NCBI GenBank assembly: GCA_963580455.1
Contig: OY756968.1
Span: forward strand, 21,917,996 to 21,981,995
Direction of reading: 5' to 3'
Source: Euonymus europaeus
Taxonomy: Eukaryota > Streptophyta > Magnoliopsida > Celastrales > Celastraceae
DNA length: 64,000 nt
Shown here: positions 1 to 12,571 of the stretch, piece by piece
How positions within the stretch are numbered: the stretch's first letter is position 1
How the letters are laid out: each line of letters begins with the position of its first letter
Made by a program: the position numbers and the translations under genes
The notes under the pieces: model-generated
The model's input: only the letters and a program-made list of their open reading frames with translations
Database searches by the model: none
Told to the model about the DNA's origin: nothing

Positions 1-327
1 GTTGGGCTGGCAGTGCACTAGTCTAAGTAAAACCTAAAATCCAGATAAACTGAATTTGGGCTTTATTTTTCTGGCCCAAATCTAATGCATCCTGAACCCA
101 GACCCAACCCACATGAAATTTGTACAATTCCACTCCCGCAAAAAACTCTCAGAAAATCAACACACTTGAATCCACAAATATTACTATATGTAAAAGAAAA
201 TCCATATTGTTATATGATATATGAACTGGGAGACACAAAATTCACTCTTTCTGTGCCAACAGTTTAATTGTCAACACAAAGATAGATATATATTTTGTAT
301 ATATACATTCAGAAGCCACACTCCCCA
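1..327. other. Left edge, no recognisable feature
   Basis: AT-rich sequence downstream of the 3' end of the aspartyl protease gene, probably its 3' UTR and flank. A 60-codon open frame at 85-267 resembles no family I know. Confidence 0.5.
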
Positions 328-2075
328 TTAGAAACTACAAACTTCTTCTGCAAATCCAAACATAGATTGCTTTGTATCATACACAACTCTCTGGTTTTTC
401 TGCTGAAAGTTCCCAATTATACCAGTCTCTTCTTCATATGAAAGACTAGCAAGAGCCAAACAGACCTGTGAAGCATCACTCTTCACAAAATAGAAAACCC
501 CAGCCACATCCACTGTCATGCCAGAATTCCCTTCAAACTGCATTTCAATCTTAGGTATGTTCACTTCTTGATACCCACTTAGGTCAAAACAAGTGTCAAG
601 TATTGAATAACCAGGTGCAGAAGGAAACCCAGAAACTTGTTTCACAAACTCTGCTCTCAAAACTCTGTAGATTGAAGGAGGAAGTCTTGAGATTACTGTT
701 CCAGAATCTATCAGAAACCCACTTTTACCAAAACTTGGAGACTCCAATGGCACCCCACCAATGCTGATTCCAGTCAGGTTGAGAAAATAAAATGTGGGTA
801 GCATTGGATTTGGTAACATTTTAGTGTATGAAATTGGGGTTGAATTCTTGTAAACTGAAGAGTTTCCTCCCAAAACTAATGAGCCTGAAGCCTCATCTTC
901 TGTTGTAGGTAAACAATAAGAGAAAACTCCTCCAAATGTGTTTGAAGTTTGAGAAACCAATGAAACATCACTCATTCCCAATCCCATTAGCCCTGAAGCT
1001 CCTCCAAATAGACCCTTATTGTTCCGGCCACACCCGAATACGAAATCATTGACAGTAGTGTTAGCTAGACTAAGATTTTCGCTGCCTAATTCACCGCGTG
1101 TGTAAGACCCATCACCATAGCTAACAAAATAGTTACAGGTCTGTGTGCTGCTCTCACACACTCCCGTATTGCCGGTGTCAAATAGGAAGGATTGACAAGT
1201 TGTGGAGTTGCAGAAAACTGTCTGATATGAAGAGGACATTGAAGGGTTAAAGAGACGGTCTTGCTGATTGTAACATGATTTGCAAGGTTGGCATTGAACC
1301 CAAGTCAAGTCACTTCCAGTGTCCACAATTACAGTCAATTCTGCACCACCTAGTTCAATTGTAACAATGTAGTTGAGAGTTTGGAGGTCTATACCTGATG
1401 TTAATGGGATTTGAGTGTCTGAAACACCATTTTTATAGTTGAAAGCCATGTTTTTGATTCGAGATTGCAGCGACTTTACTCGAATTTCATCCGTAATTAT
1501 GCGTCTCTCTTGCCTCATGTTCCTGTCAACATTAGTACCTCCATAGCAGTGATCACTGTGCTTCATTTCCAATATTGTTGCACCCCTCTCAATCCCTGTA
1601 AATAAAATCATAATCAATGCGTGTATTATACTAGATTGGGATAAAACTTAAAAGGGTCTCGCTTTAATTACATGACTAAGAGAGAAAAAGAGAGACTAAT
1701 GATTATGTTTCCCATAAAAGCAAAAAAGAAAGAAGAAAGAACTCCATATCTAGATCCTACTATGATCAAAGAAAGAAAAAAAGATCAAATAAATTCCTAA
1801 AGTGGAGAATGTATAAAATAAGGTCACAAAAAGTACAAGACAAACATATATACGGTGAAATAATTGCAATACTGAGAATGTATATATAGCTTTTACTCAC
1901 TTGATTTCTTTGAGAGGCAATTTGGAGTAGTATTGCTTTTTGTTTCCCTTTTTATCAAGTTCTTGAGGTTGAGCACTCTAGTCTTCTCTTCAAAAGAGTA
2001 GTTAATTCCATCACAACATACAATGAAGAGCCAAACAACAAGGAGAGAAAACAAAAGAGGCGATGATTCCACCAT
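328..2075 (-). CDS. Nepenthesin-type (A1B) aspartyl protease, At1g79720-like
   Basis: Two exons: 2075-1901 and 1595-328, joined in phase to 480 residues. The donor reads GTGAGT and the acceptor TTTACAG. An N-terminal hydrophobic stretch (residues about 6-22) looks like a signal peptide, so the enzyme probably enters the secretory pathway. The first catalytic motif DTGSDLTW has its Asp near residue 150 and the second, DSGTVIS, near residue 355. Between them lies the Cys-rich plant nepenthesin-type insert (CQPCKSCYNQQ) and the conserved FGCGRNNKGLFGG segment. From memory the closest family member is Arabidopsis At1g79720, an A1 protease of unknown substrate. An in-frame upstream ATG at 2093 would add six residues; I chose 2075 because the signal peptide then starts cleanly. 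Both catalytic Asp are present, so an active endopeptidase is expected. Confidence 0.93.
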
Positions 2076-2458
2076 TGTAATTGAGAAAAACAATTAATGT
2101 CAGAGATGATGAGAAATATTGGGTTATTTTGAAGAAGAAGAAACAATAAGAGAGAGAGAGAGAGATTCTGTGAAAGTTGGAGGTTGGGTTGAGAACAAAA
2201 GAGGAAGGGCTGGCCTTAAGGACCCCACTAATTGGGTGCATGAGAAATTATTGGGCATTCACGTGCACATTCTACTACACACAGAAGAAAAGCAAATTAA
2301 GCTTGCTATTGCTAGCTGCTAGCTATAGTGGGTCTGGGATTGAAGAAGTTGTTGATGTTATGTCAAGACTAGTAGTCTCCATCGGATTGTCACAATTCAA
2401 CTGAGTGGTATATGAGCAAAGTTTCGAATTTTCTCAACCACTCACAAAACCGAATATT

Positions 2459-2902
2459 TGGTTGACATTTAGGGGGAGAATAAAGCGAACTGAGGGTGTA
2501 AATCGTTCATTTTCTTGTTTAGTTGATTTTGGGAGGGTGGAATTTCATACTCATTCTCCCCTTATAGAGGTTAGATAAGTTCACCAAAATGATGAGATTG
2601 ACTAATCTTGAGAGAATGAATTTTGATATTCAAAAGACTATTTTACCCCTTATTAATAAATATTCATAGTTAAAATTCTAACCCTTATCTTTACTCTTCA
2701 TTTCATACCAAACATGATATATCACCTGACACTCATCTCACACTCATTTGGATTAACAATCAAATGCTTCATAAGTGAAGTATTTTCTAGGCCCAAAAAG
2801 AGATTTGATTGTCAATCTAGTGAGTGTGAGTGTGATTCCCAAAATCAACAAAATGAGTGATTCTCACCTCATTCTCACTTCTCCCTCTGAATGTCAACAA
2901 AA
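2459..2902. mobile_element. MITE with ~18-bp terminal inverted repeats
   Basis: The left end reads GTTGACATTTAGGGGGAG and the reverse complement of the right end reads GTTGACATTCAGAGGGAG, about 16 of 18 identical. The interior is about 440 bp, AT-rich and non-coding. It lies upstream of the protease gene. The superfamily and target duplication are not resolved. Confidence 0.6.
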
Positions 2903-3359
2903 TGTCCCGTAAATAAATACTTTGAAGAAAGTACAAAAGAACAAATTTGATTGGACTTTTAATACAGAACGGACAGTATCATTTAAATGTGGTTGGATTT
3001 TATTTTTTTTAACATGTTCAATCATTTCTATTGGCTTTGCTGAGCTTTCAAGGGGGATAAGGATTCCCTATTCACAGAATCAACCATCAGAACTCACAAC
3101 TCATTCTGTTGAGAGAGAGAGCATATTGTGTGTTTCCTGTCGTTCATTTCATTATTATCTTAATCAATGTCATAGTACAATTTTACATATATCTACTAAT
3201 GTGTGACATTGCATTAGGTCATGTTGTGTTAGTAATAGGAACATAATCAGTTTTGGATAATGTAACGAGGAATTAAGAATCATAGGTGATTCTTGTCTTT
3301 AGAAAGGTGGGGTTGCCATGATGTGAGCATGTTCCTCATTATTTGTCATGTGGTGCTAC

Positions 3360-4345
3360 GGATGCACACGGGTTTCGGGTTTTTCACTCGATACGATAAT
3401 TATCAGATCAAATTCGATCCAAACCTATACCATCGGACCAGGTGTCAGGTTTTATTTTTCATAATTTTTGGATTAAAGGGACACCCGATAACCCGATTAA
3501 TTAATTAAAATTTTTTTTTATGTTAATTATGCTGGCATTTACAAAATCATCTTGCTTCTTAATAAGGTTTCCTTCCCAGTTCAATCTTTATCACTCAGTC
3601 ATTACTTATCGCGCCGCACGCCACCATCGGTTGTCCAGCCACCGCACTGCCCATCACCCACCGCACGTCCCGCACCGCTTATATTGCTTGACGATCTCTG
3701 ATCTGCCGGTTCTACTGTAAGAACGGATTGCTGGAGTGCTCTTGCTTGATTGGGATCTCTTCCGTAGAGATTTCTCCCGATGAAGCTTCTCTAATTACTT
3801 TCGAAGAGAAGTCAGCAGCTGAAGCTCAAAGATCTAGACCCCTAAGGTTCCTATTCATCAATTGGTCTTATGAGTGAATCTGACGCACAAAAAAGACGTT
3901 CATAATTTTTTAAAAAAATCTGAAAATTGATATGGTTATTATGTTTGCAGGTATAGGATCTATCCTCTCAGAATGGTTGCTTAGCTTTGCTCCATAAAAG
4001 TGGTGGTTGTTCGTATCAAGCTAAGCAATTCAAGGATTAACAGTTATTTTTTGCTGGCTGTACAACAGTGATTATGTCGAGTTTCATTTGGTGCTTTGTT
4101 CATTTCTCTGCTTCTGTTCTATGGATGTGCGCAACAGATAAAAGTGGTGGAGTGCTCCGCAAATTTTATTTTGGGTCAAATGGGTTACCCGGTGAGCTGG
4201 ACGGATAACCTGGTGATCCGATGACCTGAAACTCGAAAATCCGGGATTTTAACAACGGACTATCGGACCCAGTTTCTCGTTTGTGAAAAGCAATTGGATC
4301 GGGACAAACCCGGATTGATAATCCGAAACCCGGCTCGGTGTATTG
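3360..4345. mobile_element. Possible non-autonomous hAT-like element
   Basis: The left part (CACGGGTTTCGGGTTTTTC near 3368) and right part (AACCCGGCTCGG near 4327, preceded by CCGAAACCC) carry complementary GGGTTTCGG motifs, with many ACCCG/CGGGT repeats near both ends. This composition is common in plant hAT-type non-autonomous elements. The middle (3520-4120) is unassigned. No clear target duplication was found. Confidence 0.35.
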
Positions 4346-4570
4346 GCCTAGTGGTAGTAAACAAGTAATAGAACATGACAGGCCCGCCTACAAGGGGTAT
4401 GGGTCTTGCTAGGCCCGACACATAATCATGATATTGGGCTGGATCAGGCATGCTTCATTCGCAGGCCTTTTCTGGGCTGCTTCGGCCCGTTCTCAACTTG
4501 TCGGCCTGGCCTCCTCGATTTATTACTTTACTTTTGCCAGAAGTATAGAAATCGTGATGTCAAAACAAAG

Positions 4571-7500
4571 ATGAATGTGAAGAAAGATAGTCATCTCGAG
4601 GCTTCAACCAGTGAAAATGCGGGTTCTGGAGCAGAAATTTCGGTTTCTAAAGCGTGTATAGTCAATCTCGCTTGTGGTTTAGCCTTGGTTGCTGGATTCT
4701 TTACGGCTCGCAATCTCTACTCTGTCACTCTCGTCTCCAATCCGTCTCTTACTCTTCTCCTGATCTTGGTGCTTTTTTTACCCTTCTCGGTCTGAATCGC
4801 TTTTCGTTTCCAAATTTGGGTTTGGAATTTATTTTTTTTGGTATTGGATTCTTATAAATGCTACCCATTTTCAGGTTATTGAAAGCCCTGTTGTGATCCT
4901 CACATATAGTCGGTTTCGACAGAATCCGGAGAAATGCACTGTAAGTTCCATTAATTGATTGCTGTTTGGTACGAGAGAAAGCCTAGAAATTTCGTTTCCT
5001 TTTTTTTTTCTTTCCTTTTTCATTTCTCTTGTTCTTTTGGATCTCAGTGGCTAATAGTTTACTTTGATTGTCCTGACAGTACTTCAGAGCTGTTGGACGA
5101 GGCGTACTGGGACTTCCTTTTGGTTAGTCTTCAATCTCACACTGGATTGTTAATCATTTGTTTGTTTAATCGTGTAAGTGGGAGATGATTATTACCTGCT
5201 GTGTCCTAGTTTTAATATCTGTTTATATACGTTACATTGATAAAATTCGTCTTTTTACATGTTTAGGGTCTGTTTAAGAACTTCTCTCAGAAATTTTTTG
5301 TCCATATGCTAGTTGGGTATTGTAGTTGTTAGTATAGAACTGGAGAGATAAGAGTAATTTTATGCCTTACCCTAGTAGTAGATACCTAATACAGAAGGAC
5401 GTTGTGAATGAATTAGTGTGCTTTGCCTTCAATCAGCAGGCAGTGTTCTTGTGTTAGATCATTTGCTGAAAATCTATATAATAATGTGGTCATGTCCTAG
5501 ATAGAGATGGATGTTTCTTGCCTGATCAATATATTTCTATCTCAAGATTCTAAATTAATGTTCATAGATGTTTCCTTAACGTGCTTAAAGGTGCATGTTA
5601 TAATCTTTGTCTTCAAATTTGTAGGGGCTCTGGTAAATGCATTTGGAGCTATTGCTTTGGGCGCACCAGTGGGCACTCAGTACGTGATATTTAGTATTCA
5701 ATAGAATATATATCATATAGCATTATGTAGAGGTCCTAATTGAGGTTAGAAGTAGCAAAGTGCAGGATCTTTTGTGCTCTAAACAGTAGGTACATTAATC
5801 GCCTGTGTTTTTGGTAGGTTGATGCTTCTTTCTGCTTCTATTGAAAAAGTAAATTAAAATTAATCATCACATATTTCTATGGAAATAAACTCCAAAGTTC
5901 ATATTATCATCCAATGTCAACTGTGACAAACACATATAGACCATCCATAAATAAACCAACTGGGCAACTACAACCATGATAATTGACTTTTTCATTCCTA
6001 TTTCAATTATTTCTTTTATTTCTTTGATTTCACAAGCATTTAACTGATTTGTACCTTCTTATTGAGCACAGGTATTTAACAAAGACCCTTAACTGGTCGC
6101 TCCTTATGTCATTATTCACTGTAAGTTACTAGTACTGGTTTTTTTTGCAGTTTGCTGTTTCTATTTGAAGTATTGATCCCATCTCTTGTTTTCTGTTATC
6201 ATGTATGAAATGGATGGTTGTATGCATTAGTAATGTATTGCATGGATGTTTTATACATAAGTATTTGTTTGCTTCAAATAGTGGCTGCATGCAAGAAAGT
6301 ACATAGGTGGAGGTTTCGATCTGCTTTCCTTTCCCCAATTTACTGATTTCACATCTTACGTCAAGAAGTATGCATAGAATTCTAATGGGATAAGTATGAT
6401 TAGCCCCTGCACTTTCAATTTCGAGCCAGTTAAGCCCCTAAATTTTGTTTGGGCCAAAGAAGCCCTCATACTTTCCATAATGGGTCATGTTAGCCCTTTT
6501 TTTATTTATCAATTTCCGTTAAAAATTGCTGAGTTGGCCGTTTAGTAATGAAGTGGATTTTAAAAAAAAAAAATTGTCACATGGCATAATTCAACTAAAT
6601 GATGACACATGTACATTTTCAATAATATACATTTCATGGGACATTTGAAGCCCTTTGACTTGGAAAAATGGCGCAATTAAGCTCGCATTGTTTGGTAATG
6701 TGGGTCAAATGACCCCCTGTGTTAAGTCAAAATCCAGAATTCTCACCATCATCTCCAAGCTCATTTCCAGGACCATCAGCCCCTTCATCGCCACCATCTT
6801 CCTTCTCTTTGCCACTTTCCTACAAAACTACCACAGATTTCCACCCTCTCCCATAGTTCCTCACTTTTTTCTGCTTTGGCCTTCGTCTTCACTAGAGCTA
6901 CGGGAATCAAACAAAAAAATGACAACAATCAATTTTTAGTTTGATTGAGGGAAGGGGTGTGCTCATGTGGGGCATGAAAACTTTCTGGAATTCCATGTCC
7001 CTTGTCATACAGCACGTGACAATTGTGAAAAGGCTATCGACTATCTCCGTCTCTGGTACAAGATTCCAACATAGTCAAGGGCTTATCAAACCCTTAAGTC
7101 AATTAGAGGTGAAAACATGTGGCCAGTCAGTAACGGAGATGCAATGGTTCCTCCAAAACTGAGGAAAATGTCAGGTAAGCCTAAGAAGAAGAGGAGAAGG
7201 GAAGTGAATGAGATTGTAATCAAGGGGAAGATGACTGAGATAGGGAGAACAATAACCTGGCATATAAAGGAAAGTGATGCAGGAGCATCTTCAAAACATT
7301 TCAAACCCAAGCATTTTAAGCCCAAGTTTTAATTTCTTTTTTTTAAAGGGGTCATGTGACTATTAGGGTTTCAGTATTTAAGCTTCTTTTGTGTCTTCGT
7401 ATGGGACTTTTGCTTTTGCTAAATATATCCAGAAAAAGAGACTGTTGATCTCTCAAGCCTTTCTTGGCTTATCTTGGTTCTGTTTTGATCTTATTATCTA

Positions 7501-9193
7501 GTCTCTCCATTTCTACTGTTGACTCACTGCTGGAATAGTGTTCTATTCCACCAGAAAGGGTCATAACACAAGAAACAAGACTTGTCTTGGACCCCTGGTA
7601 GCATAGTCCTTTGTCACTTGAAGGTTGAATTCTGGGTTTGGTCTTAATACAAGGAGTCATTTGACCCATATTATCAAACAATAATGGCTCAATTGCCCCA
7701 TTTTTCAAAGTCTAAGGGTGTCAATAGCAGATCAAAAATATGTAGCTCAAGAATGTACATGTGTTTCCCTTTAATTGAACGATTTCATATGGCAATTTTT
7801 TTCTATAAAAAAGCACGTCATTACATAACGGTCAGCTCCGCAATTTTTGACGGAAATTGTCCAAAAGGGCTAACGTGACCCAAAATGTAAAGCATAAGGG
7901 CTTCTTTGGCCTGAAAAAAAGTTGAGGGGCTTAAATGGCCCAAAAATGTATGTACAAGGTCTGATCTGATATTTATCCCAATTTTAATCCATCCATGTAA
8001 CTTGCTTTGTTGTTGTCTTTCCATTACCTTTGTGTTTTTTTTCTTAAGTGATTTACCCACACCATGCTTATTCAGTGCGTCCCTGCTGCTTCTGTATTTG
8101 GCTCAGCTTGGTCAGAGTGGCAACGCATATTTGCACATACCAAGTAAGTTCTCACATATCACTCGATATTTGATAATTCATTGTTAGACGTTTAGCTTCG
8201 TGGCATAAGTATGTGCTTCATGTTCTTCAGGACATCTAAATGATACCATAAAAACCCATTGATACAAGATGAGTTGATTTACATTTGACTGGACCTGGGG
8301 GATGAGTAAATTTAGAAAATTACAATTTTGTACATGGGATTTCACTTATTGCGCCTGGAACCTGTTAACTGCACTTGTGTTAGTAAATTGTTACAAAGAT
8401 ATGGAATCAGGAAAGCATATGAAAAAGTATGGTAGAACTCCTAAATTCACCCTGGCCTATAAATTATGTATCACTGAAGCACCTGACTATATTTATGAAT
8501 CTAGGTAGTTGGATTTCAGTAAGATACTGTGTTCGCTAATATGATTTATGGATTGTCTCATGACTAGGCCAAATGGTTCCTTAGACTGTCTGATATGCAT
8601 ACCTGCGCATGGAGCTGTTATTGGAGCTTGGTTTGGTGCTTGGCCCATGCCGCTTGATTGGGAGAGGCCATGGCAGGTTCAGTTACATTTCCTTTTGTTT
8701 CCTAATTTTCTAATGCAGGAAGTTTTTGGTCTTTTTTGGTCGCTTGAAACGTCATATAGTATATCAATTTAATGTATTTTTTACAATTAACATCTAATCA
8801 ATCAAACTTATCCAAAAAATAGATGAAGGTTTTTATACTTCTAGAAATGTCCTTGAAAAAGGACACAGAATTTGCACTTGCATTCTTTCTTTCGCCTTCT
8901 CTTTTACTAAGCTTCAAACTGGTTCACTAAGTCATAATTCCTTAATGATCGAGCTGTCAAATTGGGTTTTACAATTGGTATATTATTGTGAAGTAGTGGT
9001 AGTCATTTCTTCAGGTTTGCATTACTCAGATGTAATGTGATGTTACTGAGGCCATGATTCACATATTTCCCAATAACAGGAATGGCCAATATGTGTCGCC
9101 TATGGAGCTTTGATCGGGTACCTGGTTGGAATGTTAGTGTCTGTTGGATTTGTACTCAGGAGTGGTCGACAGCAGCGTCTTAAAGCAGACTGA
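4571..9193 (+). CDS. PIGF: GPI-anchor biosynthesis protein PIG-F (GPI11 family)
   Basis: Eight exons: 4571-4768, 4875-4940, 5080-5122, 5625-5679, 6072-6120, 8076-8143, 8568-8676 and 9080-9193, giving 233 residues in one continuous frame. All introns are GT-AG. PIG-F is an ER multi-span membrane protein that partners PIG-O/PIG-G when phosphoethanolamine is transferred to GPI mannoses. The supporting signature is the C-terminal block reading GAWFGAWPMPLDWERPWQEW, plus NAFGAIALGAPVG and PAASVFGSAWSEWQRIFA, and several hydrophobic spans, including residues about 28-42 and the final 30 residues. The length fits the family. Intron 5 (6121-8075) is enlarged by an inserted MULE. The start is the first ATG giving the expected N-terminus; an upstream in-frame ATG at 4406 would add residues unlike the family. 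Confidence 0.95.
6387..7979. mobile_element. MULE (Mutator-like) element with long TIRs, in PIG-F intron 5
   Basis: The two ends are long imperfect inverted repeats, about 6387-6735 against 7640-7979. Both begin GGGATAA and share the order of blocks TTAAGCCCCT, GGCCAAAGAAGCCCT and GGGTCA. The flanks are AATTCTAAT (6378-6386) and AATTTTAAT (7980-7988), a 9-bp target duplication with one mismatch, which is the MULE size. A decayed transposase tail lies inside. The element sits wholly within an intron, away from the splice sites. Confidence 0.88.
6950..7330 (+). pseudogene. Decayed MULE transposase C-terminal fragment
   Basis: Across frames one can read CEKAIDYLRLWYKIPT, then MWPVSNGDAMVPPKLRKMSG followed by KPKKKRRREVNE. 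This matches the usual order at the C-terminus of plant MuDR-type transposases: a Tyr-rich helix, a MWP motif, PP..(K)..PG(R)PKKKRR, then a zinc knuckle. The zinc knuckle is eroded (no CxxC remains) and the frame is broken near 7070-7110, so it is non-functional. Confidence 0.7.
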
Positions 9194-9550
9194 TTAGCGA
9201 TGCAAAATCTTGTAATCATACATAGTTTTGGCTTATAATCCTACCCATGCCACCATTTTTGATAGAACTCTCAATTAAGAATTTGCTTTAGGATAGGTAC
9301 TTTGTTTAATTTTTTCTCCTGTTCTCATGGGAATGTGCCACTCTTTTGACTGAACTTGTACCAATTTTTGAAGTTAAGTACATGAATAATTTATTTATAT
9401 GTAAATACCCAAAAAAACAAAAGTGCACAACTATGAGGAGCAATGAAACTAGTTGATGAGTCGAATCATATATAGTATCTAAATTCTAAAAGAAAAAAAG
9501 AAGAAGAAGCTAGTAGCTTAGTTTAACATTTGAGTAGAAGTGGTCTTGGG

Positions 9551-9590
9551 TCGAACTTGGGTCTGCAGTTTCGAACTTGGGTCTGCAGTT
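9551..9590. repeat. Perfect 20-bp tandem duplication
   Basis: The 20-mer beginning TCGAACTTGGGTC occurs twice head to tail (9551-9570 and 9571-9590) in the intergenic region between PIG-F and the HDR1-like gene. Apart from this, 9194-10244 shows no gene or transposon I can recognise. Confidence 0.95.
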
Positions 9591-10244
9591 TCGACTTGTC
9601 CATACCTTATAAATCTTAATGTAATAATCATTAATCAGATCAACATGAGAATCAAGGCCCAAGCCACATAGTTTATCCACCAAAAATATGATTATCATTC
9701 TTTGTCTCTATTTATTTTAAGATCTATGTGACATTTTATCTATTCTATGTGACATGACATATGTAAGGCTTATTTAATATTCAACTATTTTGATTAATTT
9801 CTTCAAAAAAAAAAACTATTTTGATTAATTGAGATTCACATGAGAGTCTTGAGCATTACCCATTTTTTAAATCCCAAGAAAATTACAATACCCAAACAGG
9901 ATATTATGAGAATTCAGCGAGAAAAAGAAAGTTGAGCGATCACTAATCACCAGCTCTCCTTCCTTGAGAAAAAAGCACAGATACAACATTATTCACATGA
10001 AAGCAGGAGATCCACGACGCAGAGACAACTGTAGGCATGAAATGAGAAATATGAGCCGTTGAAAAGATTGATCCTTGATGGTGCCGTCATCAGACACAAT
10101 TGACGACAGCTACGTTTATTTAATCTTCATCATCCCTTGTTGCCTCCAGGCATATATAACAGCAGAAATTACACGCACGCACGCACGCACAATCTTCAAT
10201 CATTTAAGAATCTCTCTCGAGAGGAGTTGTGATTTTTTCTTCGA

Positions 10245-12276
10245 ATGGAACAACCGAACAATTTGGGTGGTGGGGCTTTGGATGGATTCGCTCCAATCTC
10301 TACTACTCGGATACATTGGAATTCTCGAAAGAGATCAGGTATTTCTTGATTTCCAGGTTTTACTCTGTTTCTCTCTGTTTTGTTTCTGAAAATTTACTCA
10401 CAGCTGAGAGGGGAATCAAGTTTTCTTGCCCAAATTGTGTTGATATCTTCGTGATTTAAGACATACCCATTAAATTTAAGACAAACCCATTAACTTATAT
10501 GTTCGAATTTGAATGCTTTTTCATGTTTATCATCTCGATTTATGAATATAATTCAGTTTTGACTTGAGTCATTTCATACCCATTTCAGCAGTCTAATTTC
10601 TCTTTTCTCAACTGCGCAATACAGAGAAAGCTGAATTACAATTATGGGTTTTGGGAATGCTCGGAAGCAGAGATAGGAAGAGTGTCATTATGGCTCTTTC
10701 TTTACTTTGCTGATACGTTAATTCCGACCCTTGTTTGGCTGACCTATCTCTCATCTTTTATTTATTTTTCTTTCACTATATGTTGTTTTAATCTCATTGG
10801 TAAAAAATTTATGTAGTTTGTATACTAAATTTCCATCTTGATTTAAGGCAGGTAGTTTGGTAGGCTTGACTTGAAACAGTTTAACACTCCCTCCATCCCA
10901 TTTTAATTGTCACTTATTCCTTTTTCGGATGTCCCAAAATACATGTTCATTTCAATTAATAAAAACTATTTTTTCTAATTTTTTCCTTATTTACCATTAA
11001 CTTGAAAAACTCAATAACTTGCGCATTAATTATAGTGTCAAAGTATTTGTCATTATAAATAGGGGTATAAACGTCAAATTGAAAGAGAATTAAATATTTT
11101 CTTAAACTGTGTGAAAAAGGGAAGGGGATAATTAAATTGGGACGGAGGGAGTATTATTTTGACCAATGACAAGTGGCTTATATTAATTAAAGAAAATGTA
11201 TGATTGGCTTTGTATGAGTAATTGGGTCTCTCTCTCTCTAATCCACAATGTTTGGGGAAAAAAATGTGAATACTTGTAATTAAGAAATGAAATATGCATG
11301 TCTGAGTTTTGGTGTTATTCATGATTGAACATCTTACCTACCATGTCCATTCTGTTGTTGCCAGAGCGCAATCTTGGACAAGTCTTTCCATCCTTTTCTT
11401 TTCATGGTTTGCTAAACAAAAAAATGCTTAAAAATGACAAAGGGGATGTCATAAAATGTCTGCAGATGACATGAAGATTCATTGGCTTGATGCTGTATAT
11501 CTCTCAAGAGAGAGGATTTAGTAATGAGTTAGTTGTGGAATTACAAAAAGAGTGCTACATTGTACAAAGGAGTGGTATATAGTGTACAATGTAGCAGTGT
11601 GTATACCTAGTCTATATTTACATTCTGTCTAAAACTTCTTGAAACTAAAATGGTTACTTCTTTCCAATAGCTAGCGGGAGGATGGTGAAGGATGTGACTG
11701 AAGAAATAGCTCATTTAACACCCAGCAAACAGGAAACAACACCGAATGACGAAATGATGGAGGAGCTAACTCCCAATTCAGTTGAACTTTCTGAGCGTCG
11801 GAAGGCTCTTTTCGAGCCATTGGAACCAATGGATGCTCCAAAACCACCAAATGAGTCTTTACTCCCACCTCCGGACTTTGATACTGCAATTTATCCTCGA
11901 GGCTGGCTGGTTGGAAAGAAACGTAAGCTTGTTAATGTGGATGTAGTTGAGAGCATGCGGAGGATCGCCATTCAGGAGATGAACAGAAAGGTAATTTTTT
12001 TTTCTGGTCGCCTTTTCACATCCATGTACATTAAATGTGCAGATTGAATCATCAATATTTAAGTTCTTCCAGGATCGAGAAATTAATGGCCTCAACGAGC
12101 AGCTAGAAGAGGATGCACGATGCCTAGAACATCTGCAGCTACAGCTTCTGGATGAAAGGAGCAAACGAACTGGAGTAGAAAGGGAAAATGCTTTGCTGCA
12201 AGACCAGATCTCCATGTTGATGAACATGCTGCAGGAAAATGAACCAGTGGAGGATGAAGGCCCTGAGGAACCTTAG
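10245..12276 (+). CDS. HDR1: HEADING DATE REPRESSOR 1-like coiled-coil protein
   Basis: Three exons: 10245-10338, 11671-11990 and 12073-12276, giving 205 residues in frame. The N-terminus ([20 protein letters not shown]) leads into a basic segment [15 protein letters not shown]. The middle carries the conserved blocks [19 protein letters not shown] and [20 protein letters not shown]. The C-terminal third (about residues 140-190) is a heptad-like coiled coil ([19 protein letters not shown] and on) ending in an acidic tail. This architecture matches, from memory, rice HDR1 and Arabidopsis At5g16030, small nuclear proteins; rice HDR1 is reported as a photoperiodic flowering repressor. The biochemical role is not visible in the sequence. 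The start was chosen because MEQPNNL is the family N-terminus. Intron 1 contains a Stowaway MITE. Confidence 0.85.
10887..11151. mobile_element. Stowaway (Tc1/mariner) MITE in intron 1 of the HDR1-like gene
   Basis: It starts CTCCCTCCATCCCATTTTAA and ends with the complement of CTCCCTCCGTCCCAATTTAA, the typical Stowaway terminal repeat. The right side is followed by TA; the left flank is CA, so the target duplication is eroded. Length 265 bp, no coding capacity. Confidence 0.88.
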
Positions 12277-12571
12277 ATATGCTCTTGTTCTTCATTTGTA
12301 AGTAGACTCCGGGAGGAACAGAAGCATGAATGATACATATATCTCTGTCACTATTACGAACCAGGTTTTCTTATATATATACATACCAGTGTTCTGCATT
12401 GTAGTTTGGTCTGTGCGTGCTGCCATAATTTGTAATTATGAAATACTTATTGCATAGAATTCAATGCAAATGATTTGTTTATTTCAGTCGATCCTCCCGG
12501 CTTTCTTGTGAAAGCACCAATGACATAACATTGGCATACTGAATCACCATTTTTCTCGATCATCAGACTCT

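Noticed and set aside
2076..2093. Upstream ATG adding six residues to the aspartyl protease
   Set aside because: Possible, but ATG 2075 gives a standard signal peptide; the difference cannot be settled from sequence.
4406..4570. Longer PIG-F N-terminus from ATG 4406
   Set aside because: The extension has no membrane or family similarity, and the ATG at 4571 gives the usual length.
5681..5683. Alternative PIG-F exon 4 donor after TAC (GTGATA)
   Set aside because: It would put exon 5 out of frame with an early stop; the GTACGT donor at 5680 restores YLTKTLNW.
11671..12295. Open frames on the minus strand over the HDR1-like exons
   Set aside because: Shadows of the real exons, which are supported by the plus-strand protein and splice sites.
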